Of a DNA stretch of 64,000 bases, positions 52,001-59,225 are shown piece after piece. The notes beneath the pieces are model-generated. The model had not been told where the DNA came from. It ran no database searches and saw only the letters and a list, made by a program, of their open reading frames with translations. Source of the stretch: Microvelia longipes (taxonomy: Eukaryota; Arthropoda; Insecta; Hemiptera; Veliidae); assembly GCA_018340805.1 (NCBI GenBank), contig JACMZG010001870.1:53664073-53728072 (forward strand). Reading direction: 5' to 3'. Positions within the stretch are counted from its first letter, which is position 1; each line of letters opens with the position of its first letter. A program made the translations under genes and the position numbers.

Positions 52001-54300
52001 CACCAAGCCTCAAAGGGAACTTTGCCCACCAGCCTCTAAGGGAGAAGTTACATTGCCCACCAGCCTCTAAGGAAGAAGTTACATTTGCCCACCAGCCTCT
52101 AAGGGAGAAGTTACATTTGCCCACCAGTTACATTTGCCCACCAGCCTCTAAGGGAGAAGTTACATTTGCCCACCAACCTCTAAGGAGAAGTTAACTTGCC
52201 ACACAGCCTCTAAGGGAGAAGTTACATTTGCCCACCAGCCTCTAAGGGAGAAGTTACCTTTGTTTATCGTTGATTAGAGATGGATGAGAGTCTTCTTCCA
52301 GTAATTTAGTGACAATATCATTGACTATGGCATTTCCCCAGACAGAGTTATCTTCTACTGTCTGACTTTGACTCTGTTTCAACAACACAAGTTATCATCA
52401 TTTAATATGTCAAGGTAACATCCAATGCAAGTTTTTATTTTAATAAATTTAATGTGGTGTTGAGTCAAAAATTGCTATATTACCATTGCAATGAAAGGGA
52501 AAAAATCGCTAATTACCATTGCAATGAAAGGGAAAAATCGCTATATTACCATTGCAATGAAAGGGAAAAAATTGCTATATTACCATTGCAATGAAAGGGA
52601 AAAAATTGCTATATTACCATTGCAATGAAAGGGAAAAAATTGCTATATTACCATTGCAAAAGGGAAAAAATGCTATATTACCATTGATGCTATATTACCA
52701 TTGCAATGGGAAAAAATTGCTATATTACCATGCAATGAAAGGGAAAAATATTACCATTGCAATGAAAGGGAAAAAATTGCTATATTACCATTGCAATGAA
52801 AGGGAAAAAATTGCTATATTACCATTGCAATGAAAGGGAAAAAATTGCTATATTACCATTGCAATGAAAGGGAAAAAATTGCTATATTACCATTGCAATG
52901 AAAGGGAAAAAAATTGCTAATTACCCAATGAAAGGGAAAAATTGCTATATTACCATTGCAATGAAAGGGAAAAAATTGAAATCTTGATATAATTATCCAT
53001 TGATAAAAGCCAATTCATATAAAAACCTTATCTCAAGTATAAGAATGCAAAATCTTTCCTCTGCAGGTTGCAACAGGTTATACTGTTTGTTGGAGGCAGT
53101 CAGCTCAGTAGACAATTTGTCAGTTATCATTTGATACTACCGAGTTTTGCAAAACATGAATAGTTGACTAATTGTGCGAGAGACACCTAGGAAATGTAAC
53201 AAGCAAAATGCAATGCTACATCTGGGAACTGTTCCATCATTCGACATTCGTCATCATTGATGGCTTGACATAATGTCATGTGCCACTCTTCAGTTCAAGC
53301 TTTGTCGGCGCCCTAATGAGTTAGACGTAACGAAACAGAGTGGGACATGACATTATGTCGAGCCATCAAGTATGACGAATGTCAAATGATGGAACAGTTC
53401 CCAGATGTAGCATTGCATTTTGCTTGTTACATTTCCTAGGTGTCTCTCGCACAATTATATTGTGTCAATTTGTCAGTTGTTATCCAAAGAGTTTGATTTA
53501 AAAAAGTAGTGGATCTGGTGGTAGTGGATCTGGTGATGGCGGATCTGGTGATAGTGGATCTGGTGATAGTGGATCTAGAGGTAGTGGATCTGGTGATAGT
53601 GGATCTGGTGGTAGTGGATTCTCAGGATGGTGGTCTATAAGGGATATACAGGATTGAGGCCTTTTAAGAGACTCCCTCTACTAGATATAGAACAGTTCAG
53701 CTTAGCTACTAAACAGGTTCAACATTTTCTAAAAAGAAGCTGCTTGCCGAGTTAGTGCTGAAAAGATCCTGCAGCCAGCCAAGAGTACTTTATATGTGAG
53801 TACTTTGTTAAGTAGGTAATAAATTTATATAATAAATAAATATAGAACTGACCTTATTAGAAGGCATGAGCTCGTATGACCACGGTGAATAGGACTCCAT
53901 TGCTGATGGTTTCGACATTCCATTATATGAACTACCCTACACACAACAATAATAAAATAAGCTCACAATATATGTAAAAAATTCACCACATAGTATCTGG
54001 CAATATTTCTGCCCCTCAACTAAAACTTCCACAGGGAAATGGCTCTCTAAATGATGAATTTATTGAATCTTCAATATTTTTTTCAGTCAATTAAAAGTAT
54101 CATGGGCATACATTTTTTAACAAGGAGTTTTTAATTATAATTTTTACATTAATATACATACTCAATTAACATATGATAGAAACTCTATTAAAGCCTAACA
54201 CATTTAATACTAATGTAATTAATACCATTAATTTGTTAATTCTTCACAAGGAATTGCTAGTTGACTTGTGTCACTTTGAGTTATATATATATATATATAA

Positions 54301-54352
<52 letters not shown>

Positions 54353-56594
54353 AATTGAGTTTTGAAAAATTAGTTTTTCCAAAGAATTGAGTTTTCTTGA
54401 TATTTAAAAAATGGCTAACACTCTGTAATTGTCAGAACTAAAGTGATGTAGAAATTTATACAGTAGAATGGGAGGCGCGGGACACAGTGGTCCAACTCTC
54501 TGGTTTGAGGCGGTCCTACAAAAACGGGCTAGTTGCATCAGCTTCTGCACCGAGCTCTTGTTTTCACCTTGTACAGCTGTTATCAGTTTTAAATCGAGAC
54601 AACTATGTTTTGAAAGAAAGTAAACAAGACGATTTTTCACTTATATATGAACAATTTTAGTTGTTTATAAGATTATTTGTTTGGAAAATAAGATAAATTT
54701 AGCATTTTTCCCTTTATTGGGACAAATTGAAACACAATGAACACGCAAATTGATTTCCATTTCTGCACGTAATGGTTATCATGATATCAGGCCTAGTTAA
54801 AAATAACACATCATAAATATATTTATTATATTTTATAAAAATTTTACATTTAAAATAATTAATACAATTTTTAACATTGCTAAAGATCCATTTAAATAAT
54901 TTTAATCTTGAAAATGAAGAAATAATTATTTTATACACACTGTACAAGGTGAATCGACCTGCCTCTAGTGGAGAAACAGTGAACTTAAAGCAGGCCTATC
55001 TAAACAGCTTATTGCTGGGGAGTTGGACCACAGTGTCCCACGTCCCCCATGCCTACTGTATCAATTTCTACATCACTCTAGTCAGAACAATGTCATATTT
55101 GTAAACAAACACTCCATGTATTTAATATGCACCCAAAATAATAAAAATTGTATATTTTTGTAATTGTTTTGTACAAATTTCTGTCATGCAAAGTAACCTT
55201 TATCAATTACAGACAACATGACATTGGCAAAACCTCTTCTACAATTACAATAGCTCCTAAAATTACCTCTAACACAAGCTGGTAGAATATACAAGGTGAT
55301 TCAATAAGAGGGTTTTAAAGAATGAAATCAAATTTTTGGCATGTTAGGTTATAGTCTGGAATTAACGTCATTGCAGGAATAAATAGTAAATTTTCAATGT
55401 TGACCACCTACATCGATTCCTGCAATGACGTCACACGACATTCATAAAAAAGTCAGGTTAAAACCTCCAAATGTGTTAGGTTTGTATACATAAAATTGAA
55501 TCACCTTATACATTTAGGCCTTAGAAGTCAAAATTGTCGTTAGTCACTGGTTGATTCTTCACCACAATACTGGACAGCTGACAAAATTGTCGTAAGTCAC
55601 TGGTTGATTCTTCACCACAATACTGGACAGCTGACAAAATTGTCGTAAGTCACTGGTTGATTCTTCACCACAATACTGGACAGCTGACAAAATTGTCGTA
55701 AGTCACTGGTTGATTCTTCGCCACAATACTGGACAGCTGACAAAATGTCGTAAGTCACTGGTTGATTCTTCACCACAATACTCTGACAGTCACTGTTGAT
55801 TCTTCACCACAATACTGGACAGCTGACAAAATGTCGTAAGTCACTGGTTGATTCTTCACCACATACTGGACAGCTGACAAAATTGGGATGGATCTGACCA
55901 CTTAGTAGTGGTGAGGGAATCATCTATAGTGATTTAGGATGTCCATTAAATACAGGTCAAGATTCACAAAATATTTTAAAGCTAAATCCTTTACCATAAA
56001 TAGCTAATAATTAAAACAAAACATCAAATTAAAGCTAGGGATTAAGTAACCTAATTTTGTCTTCTTAGCAATATGTTTCTTATTTCCGTCTGTTGAAACA
56101 TCGTAATTATATCAAACTTGACATAACTTAACTGGCTAAGCAAGAAAATAATGCGACAAGTAAGTTACAGTATTGTAAATATAAGTAATATTAAAAAAAG
56201 AAACTAAGTTGTGGTACCGCTATGAGGAGGGGAGACTGGATATATGGGTTACTTTCACGAGCCTCCGCTCCCTCATAAATATCCTCTTCATGAAAACAAT
56301 ATCATTTCAATTCCATTAATTCGTTTAAAAAACTATAAAGGCTTTAAACATTAAAACACGGGGTAAAATTAAATCAAAAAGAATGAAAAATATGGGGGAT
56401 CAAAAATAAGGAGAGAATGAGTTGGCAGTCTCGCAAGACCATATTTGTCGCGCTCGCCTCGCCTCAACAACAACACTAACAACTCCTCTACAGCAAACAA
56501 CCTATTTTATTTTTGATAAAAAATTGATTTGAAATACCTGCTGAAAATCGTTTTGGTGGAGTACATTGGATAATCGGAGTTGTGAGATGGCCAT
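39936..56594 (-). CDS. MEIOC: MEIOC-like meiosis-specific coiled-coil domain protein, complete, 11 coding exons
   Basis: Coding exons, in transcript order, are 56594-56538, 53936-53853, 52373-52258, 50217-50061, 47615-47399, 46399-46266, 45950-45528, 44870-44638, 43869-43752, 42794-42551 and 40072-39936. All junctions are GT-AG and in phase; the sum is 1920 nt, 639 residues plus stop. The N-terminal 400 residues are Ser/Asn/Gln-rich and look disordered, with three FDMKSTGG repeats at 329-352. The conserved MEIOC C-terminal domain runs from about 475 to 625: [17 protein letters not shown] (497-513), [20 protein letters not shown] (534-553) and [19 protein letters not shown] (607-625). In mammals MEIOC is cytoplasmic, binds YTHDC2 and holds germ cells in meiotic prophase by acting on mRNAs; the fly Bam-Bgcn pair is its functional parallel. 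The ATG is preceded by an in-frame TGA four codons upstream, with G at -3. It should be germline-expressed, by analogy. Confidence 0.88.
40408..40612. repeat. Minisatellite, about 29-bp unit, intron 10
   Basis: About seven copies of ACAACAGCTATAGAACTGCC plus ATAGTGTAT, several shortened. Confidence 0.9.
40928..42054. mobile_element. Large foldback (inverted arms of about 245 bp), intron 10
   Basis: The arm at about 40928-41177 (starting TAATTTAAAAAAAGACACTT) is the near-exact complement of about 41811-42054 (ending AAGTGTCTTTTTTTAAATTA), around a 630-bp AT-rich loop with no coding capacity. A TCAAATTTAATAT direct repeat occurs outside both arms, near 40887 and 42066, and may be the remnant of a target duplication. 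In the pre-mRNA the arms would form a long dsRNA. Confidence 0.8.
42551..42794 (-). CDS. MEIOC: MEIOC-like exon 10, conserved core
   Basis: 244 nt, beginning [20 protein letters not shown] and followed by [20 protein letters not shown]. The phase-0 junction after FPGKK is where vertebrate MEIOC also runs straight on with VSSTNN-type sequence. The donor is AAAG|GTATGG. Confidence 0.92.
43182..43412. repeat. Degenerate minisatellite, intron 9
   Basis: About seven irregular copies containing GTTAGTAATCTCTCTAGGCA and AGCCTCAGGAACTTAAAGT, many truncated. Confidence 0.88.
43752..43869 (-). CDS. MEIOC: MEIOC-like exon 9, conserved coiled-coil core
   Basis: 39 codons plus one base. [20 protein letters not shown] and [12 protein letters not shown] are the most conserved MEIOC signature. 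The acceptor is TGTTCTAG and the donor AAG|GTAACT. Confidence 0.92.
43870..44637 (-). other. Intron 8 of the MEIOC-like gene
   Basis: Nothing coding. The 43955-44155 part resembles the family D dispersed repeat (GATAACAGACAAACACAC, AAACACCTGAAAG). Confidence 0.5.
44638..44870 (-). CDS. MEIOC: MEIOC-like exon 8
   Basis: 233 nt, [20 protein letters not shown], then a Pro-rich [15 protein letters not shown] and [14 protein letters not shown]. The acceptor is TTGTTTAG and the donor CAG|GTACAG. Confidence 0.85.
45208..45495. mobile_element. Foldback element (family F), copy 1, intron 7
   Basis: Two inverted arms of about 135 bp, TAGACCAAGAGCCCAAGGGT outward and GGCTCTTGGTCTA at the other end, meet at a central TTTAGGGGTCAAAGG. 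The arm sequences differ slightly (CGCTCTCAATTTTTCG against GCAAAATTGAGACC), so the element has polarity. It ends only about 33 bp from the donor of exon 7. Confidence 0.85.
45528..45950 (-). CDS. MEIOC: MEIOC-like exon 7, with coding tandem repeat
   Basis: 141 codons in phase 0 at both ends (acceptor ATGTAG, donor CAG|GTGAGT). It holds three perfect amino-acid repeats FDMKSTGG, a 24-bp coding minisatellite, within a low-complexity region. Confidence 0.85.
46266..46399 (-). CDS. MEIOC: MEIOC-like exon 6
   Basis: 134 nt, [20 protein letters not shown] followed by [16 protein letters not shown] and ITSHSDHM. The donor is ATG|GTCAGT. The acceptor TTGGTAG lies inside the first unit of a 49-bp tandem array that continues into intron 5. 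Confidence 0.82.
46390..46672. repeat. 49-bp minisatellite seeded on the exon 6 acceptor
   Basis: About six copies. The unit on the minus strand reads through ATACATGGATAATATGTTGG, TAG and GACTGTTT, i.e. the intron end, the AG and the first eight exon bases. The real acceptor is in the copy nearest exon 6. Distal copies are decayed. Confidence 0.88.
46673..47398 (-). other. Rest of intron 5
   Basis: Ordinary AT-rich intron sequence with no recognised element. Confidence 0.5.
47399..47615 (-). CDS. MEIOC: MEIOC-like exon 5
   Basis: 217 nt, [14 protein letters not shown] at the start, Ser/Tyr/Gln-rich later, ending NQSNDITQP. The acceptor is TTGGACAG and the donor CAG|GTAATT. Phase 0 in, phase 1 out. 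Confidence 0.82.
47795..47870 (+). repeat. tRNA-like fragment, intron 4
   Basis: A-box-like ACTTGAAGGTAAAGCATTG is followed by ACCTTTAAATCTAAAG and the B box GCACGGTTCAATCCT. The arms do not pair well, so it is a tRNA pseudogene or SINE head and not a working tRNA. Confidence 0.35.
48660..49187 (+). pseudogene. LINE ORF2 C-terminal remnant, antisense in intron 4
   Basis: Three frames in turn show the end of a LINE reverse transcriptase: [12 protein letters not shown] (RT thumb), then [16 protein letters not shown], then [20 protein letters not shown] ending LFQLDFSV and a TAA at 49185-49187. The LWG and FNxLPxxIK patterns are typical of jockey/CR1-type elements. Several frameshifts separate the parts. 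It is inserted opposite to the host gene. Confidence 0.75.
49541..49832. mobile_element. Foldback element (family F), copy 2, inverted relative to copy 1, intron 4
   Basis: It has the same arms as copy 1, but the distinguishing arm differences are swapped, so it lies in the opposite orientation. The ends TAGACCAAGAGCCC and GGGCTCTTGGTCTA are bordered by TTA on both sides, a possible 3-bp duplication. Copy 1 has TAT in the same positions. Confidence 0.85.
50061..50217 (-). CDS. MEIOC: MEIOC-like exon 4
   Basis: 157 nt, Ser/Asn-rich ([20 protein letters not shown] onward to SLQHQ). The acceptor is GTGCTAG and the donor CAG|GTGAAC. Phase 2 in, phase 0 out. Confidence 0.82.
50612..50725 (+). repeat. 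Dispersed repeat C with B-box-like tail, copy 3
   Basis: AAGTGGGGAGTCGTTTTACA, then GAGAGTTGAATGGCAGTGGT, ending CTGGGTTCAAATCCTGGTAA. It matches the 3' half of the copy at 18172 and carries the same GGTTCAAATCC box. It abuts the copia fragment, whose frame runs into it on the minus strand. Confidence 0.65.
50740..51310 (-). pseudogene. Ty1/copia retrotransposon pol fragment, intron 3
   Basis: The minus strand encodes the end of a copia integrase and the linker to [22 protein letters not shown] (about 51290-51230), then [19 protein letters not shown], and [20 protein letters not shown] followed by VIFEEM. Stops and a frameshift occur near 51200, and a duplicated WSTERNI lies near 50990. The RT is lost where the B-box repeat begins, so it is an inactive fragment in the same orientation as the host gene. 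Confidence 0.82.
51313..51560. repeat. Family E repeat, partial inverted copy, intron 3
   Basis: It is the complement of 38375-38630: shared AAATGCACAATGAGGGAAAT, GCCTTTTTATGATTTTATTT and ATTTAGCCGT at the end. It abuts the copia fragment. Confidence 0.6.
51809..52257. repeat. 31-bp minisatellite seeded on the exon 3 donor
   Basis: About 14 copies. On the transcript strand the unit is GTAACTTCTCCCTTAGAGGC plus TGGTGGGCAAAT, and the first unit begins exactly at the donor GT of exon 3. Most units therefore repeat a CAAAT|GTAACT donor-like sequence. Confidence 0.93.
52258..52373 (-). CDS. MEIOC: MEIOC-like exon 3
   Basis: 116 nt, [20 protein letters not shown], then [18 protein letters not shown] and a split codon. 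The acceptor is TGAAACAG. The donor AAAG|GTAACT is the first unit of a minisatellite that fills the start of intron 3. Confidence 0.82.
52476..52978. repeat. Minisatellite, about 34-bp unit, intron 2
   Basis: About 15 copies of TTGCTATATTACCATTGCAA plus TGAAAGGGAAAAAA, some truncated. TTGCAATGAAAGGG recurs throughout. Confidence 0.93.
53171..53458. mobile_element. Foldback MITE (family G), intron 2
   Basis: Arms of about 120 bp: TAATTGTGCGAGAGACACCT rightward and its complement ending CTCGCACAATTA, with a 45-bp centre containing TCGGCGCCCTAATGAG. Only a few mismatches separate the arms. A bordering TA on each side fits a TA duplication of the Tc1/mariner kind. Confidence 0.82.
53510..53628. 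repeat. 15-bp minisatellite, intron 2
   Basis: About eight copies of AGTGGATCTGGTGAT or the GGTAGT variant. They read as Gly-Ser-type repeats in one plus frame, but lie antisense inside an intron. Confidence 0.9.
53853..53936 (-). CDS. MEIOC: MEIOC-like exon 2
   Basis: 28 codons, [20 protein letters not shown] and on to PSNK. The acceptor is GTGTGTAG and the donor AAG|GTCAGT, both phase 0. Confidence 0.8.
54285..54349. repeat. (AT)n microsatellite, intron 1
   Basis: About 30 AT dinucleotides with one TAATATATTATA interruption. Confidence 0.92.
54413..55110. mobile_element. Putative DNA transposon (family H) with about 90-bp inverted ends, intron 1
   Basis: The left end contains GTCAGAACTAAAGTGATGTA, GAAATTTATACAGTAG and GGGACACAGTGGTCCAACTC. 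The right end carries the complement of the same series (GAGTTGGACCACAGTGTCCC ... TAGTCAGAAC). The interior of about 500 bp is AT-rich and non-coding. Outer borders are uncertain. Confidence 0.65.
55287..55508. mobile_element. MITE-like element (family I) with double hairpin, intron 1
   Basis: Terminal AAGGTGATTCAAT and ATTGAATCACCTT enclose a second inverted pair, ACGTCATTGCAGGAAT and ATTCCTGCAATGACGT. It is bordered by TATACA-type sequence on both sides. Confidence 0.6.
55532..55885. repeat. 53-bp minisatellite, intron 1
   Basis: About six and a half copies of AAAATTGTCGTAAGTCACTG, GTTGATTCTTCACCACAATA, CTGGACAGCTGAC; one copy is internally deleted. Confidence 0.93.
56538..56594 (-). CDS. 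MEIOC: MEIOC-like exon 1 (19 codons, start ATG)
   Basis: Residues 1-19, [19 protein letters not shown], ending CAG|GTATTT in phase 0. An in-frame TGA sits just upstream, so the start is well defined. A longer overlapping open frame (56488-56694) in a different frame does not join exon 2. Confidence 0.7.
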
Positions 56595-56904
56595 AGCGAA
56601 CCATCAGCGAAACTTCACCTTCCCCAGCCAACTCTAAACCCCTACTGACTAATTTCTTTTCAACAGATGTTTTTATAAAAATCATGTATACCAATATACG
56701 ATAAAATTTACCTTTTTGTTTTAAATCTTATTCCTATTTATTTTTTAATGTAAATTTTTCTACGTTTTTACTTTTTTTAGAGTTTATATTTTAAAATATA
56801 TAATTATTTATGCTATTTATATTTAATTAAAATGATCAAAAATAAAATTATGTTATTGCAAAAAATAAAATATCCCTTCAAGTGAAATTTTCGAAGGTAT
56901 AATA

Positions 56905-57010
56905 ATCCCCTGGGTAATCGATAGAAGGAAATGCTTTGTATCGATACATCGAGAACTAATGTCGCATTATGTTTTTGCGGCGTCATCAGAAGGTATCGAT
57001 ACAATGACGA
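56905..57010 (-). promoter_or_regulatory. Cluster of ATCGAT (DRE-like) motifs, candidate promoter of the MEIOC-like gene
   Basis: TAATCGATAG (about 56915), GTATCGATAC (about 56938) and GTATCGATAC (about 56993) fall within 90 bp, 320-410 bp upstream of the start ATG. In flies TATCGATA is the DREF-binding element found near TSSs of housekeeping and replication genes. It could also serve the divergent gene. This is an inference from motif density. Confidence 0.45.
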
Positions 57011-57411
57011 TCTATCGCCAGATCTCATGCCAGTTCGTTGACTTTTAATTTTCTCAACTACGCATTATAACGTTATTTATTTACACTCGCATTGTGAGCA
57101 AATAACAATCACCTCAATGGGGGCCTAATTTTTGCTTCTACATTTCCCACAATGAAACTCGATTAAAGTTTATAAGTAAGATTAAGTTCAATGGCAATCA
57201 TATTATAATTTAAACACTCTAGCTGAGAGGAGAGATAGTAGGAGAGCTGTAACAAACCATTAGAATATATGACTCGAGAGAAAGATCCCTTATTAAAAGA
57301 GGAAAGCATTGATATAGCAACAAATTTACATCCACTTTGTTCAACAGACGTACACGTTTCAGCATATAAAAGTGCTGAGACGTAAAATGATAAAATAATC
57401 GAGAATAGGCC

Positions 57412-57444
57412 AAGAGACTAATACTTTAGACTAGTATGTCTCTT
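57412..57444. repeat. Small palindrome of the AGAGACTAATACT family
   Basis: AAGAGACTAATACT pairs imperfectly with AGTATGTCTCTT. It is related to the hairpins at 26644 and 58143. Confidence 0.5.
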
Positions 57445-57666
57445 TAAGAATAGGGCCACGCGACACTTAAGGTTATCCCCCCCCCCCCCAAATTATGTTT
57501 TATCAGATTGTTTTTTGGTTTTTATGGTCAATAACCATCTTTAGGAATCAAAATTTACCACCTTCAAATAAAAGTAACTACCTATAACAATAATTAATTC
57601 ATGGGCATGAGGGGTAATGTTCAACTAATGAGGGAAGGTCATCATGCATTGAAAGGTACATTCTAA

Positions 57667-57985
57667 CATAGACATATATACTAGAGGGGGCATAGCCTAT
57701 CTTAATACATTGAGAGGCCTGAAACATTTTTATTGGGGCTCTCAGGGGCTCTGTGTAACCTCATTGAAACCTCCTCCAAGAGGGAGTTAAGGTTATAATT
57801 AATCAAATGTGTTGGGCTTCCCGCAGATTGTTTGTGTTGTGATTTGTATTTTAAACATTCTACTATATAATTTACTGTTTTTTGTTCTGTTTATTTGTTG
57901 AAAATGATAATCGAAGGTGGTCAGGTTACTTTTTCGATGTTTCAAAATTCAACCAATAGGGCCCCTCTAGTAATATATCTCTATG
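57667..57985 (+). mobile_element. hAT-like MITE (family A), intact, perfect 8-bp TSD
   Basis: A 319-bp copy flanked by CATTCTAA at 57659-57666 and 57986-57993, with inverted ends CATAGACATATATACTAGAG and the matching CTCTAGTAATATATCTCTATG type. It is longer than the copy at 11434 through an 18-bp difference near the left end (the TTAATACATTGAGAGGCCTG segment). It lies between the two divergent genes. Confidence 0.88.
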
Positions 57986-58142
57986 CATTCTAAGGATTTG
58001 GATGTTATCTACAATTATTAGTAATCACAGAAGGGGGGGATTTTATTGTCAGTAATAAAGTAATATATAATTTTATATATTACTTTATATATTATTATAT
58101 ATTACGGTTTATACATTACTTTAGTCAGTAGAAACCTTTAGA

Positions 58143-58190
58143 CAAAGAGACAAATACTATAGTATTAGTACTATAGTATTAGTCTCTTTG
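58143..58190. repeat. 48-bp near-perfect palindrome
   Basis: CAAAGAGACAAATACTATAG and CTATAGTATTAGTCTCTTTG pair around a TATTAGTA centre, with one mismatch. It lies about 510 bp upstream of the POT1-like start codon. Confidence 0.75.
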
Positions 58191-58705
58191 CCTTTAGACC
58201 TAAACAGTGGATGGCCCGGGGAGATTTGTGTATCTTTATTTAGGTAACTATTTTAACATTACCATAGTTCTCAAGTCTCAAAATAAAATCGTCTTGTCAT
58301 TTAATTTTAATTAACCATTTTTTCAGTTTAATTATTTAGGTGCCAATAATTAACTATTGAAGTTTCTTAGCTACAATTTAAATTGATTTTTTGGTCTTCG
58401 TTATTTAATTCCATATTTATCTTCTCCATATGAATACTTATCAGTACTTATGGATATACTTGAGTAATTTCATTATTAGTTTACTTTAGTATTAGCATTT
58501 GGAATGACGTGACTCAGTAAAATAGTTTTAGTACAGGTTACAGGTTAATTAGTGCAGGTATAATGTTTAGAGACAACTTAAGCTAATCCTTTAGTGTGTT
58601 TATCCTAAAGTTTATACAGAACTTTGGCTTATACACATATGTGTATAATTAGGCAGGTGGCTTCACTATTTTACTTAAGGTTTATGATAATATTTTATTT
58701 AAAAT

Positions 58706-59225
58706 ATGCTTGGGACGCAAGATTCAACTATTTCAACTCTAAAGTCGTCATGCAGTAAACACGATAAGCTTTTTTTTCAAAACACCACAGCAAATTCATA
58801 TGAATTATTTGAAAAATGTCTTAAAACCATCCATTGCAGTACTCCTCTCCGTGTACCAAACGTAAACTCCAACACCTCCCAAACTATAAAGGATATTCAC
58901 AATGAAATTAAACATTTTAACAAGACCAATACAAAAGTATGTAGTTATTTCTTGGGCAGAGTGGTAGGAGGGAATTACAATGAAGTTATGCACGAATCTA
59001 GTTTGTCTTTGTCTGATGGTTTCGATTCCTTAACATCCAAGTCTTATAACGGTGACGATTCACATTTGTCAACAACAGATAGCGAAGACGAAGCAAGCAG
59101 CGTTTATTTCAGTGCGTTGTCTCAAGTTAAATCACAAGAAAGTGACGAGAGAGTTGCCTTAGGCAGCGGCAGCATAGCGGACATCACGACTCTTGTCTAC
59201 GCCTTTAGCTCCTCTCGACCTGTTG
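58706..59225 (+). CDS. POT1-like gene exon 1
   Basis: 173 codons plus one base from the ATG at 58706. It is Ser/Thr/Asn-rich with an acidic TTDSEDEASS stretch and ends AFSSSRPV. The donor is GTTG|GTAAAT. No domain is recognised within it. The ATG is the first in the frame after AT-rich upstream sequence. Confidence 0.7.

Noticed and set aside
52591..52833. 80-codon frame of [10 protein letters not shown] repeats
   Set aside because: Translation of the intron 2 minisatellite.
53510..53628. Gly-Ser-rich coding repeat
   Set aside because: It lies antisense within intron 2, is not open on the transcript strand in phase, and is a plain 15-bp minisatellite.
56488..56694. 68-codon minus-strand frame over MEIOC-like exon 1
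   Set aside because: It is a different frame from the one that joins exon 2 in phase.
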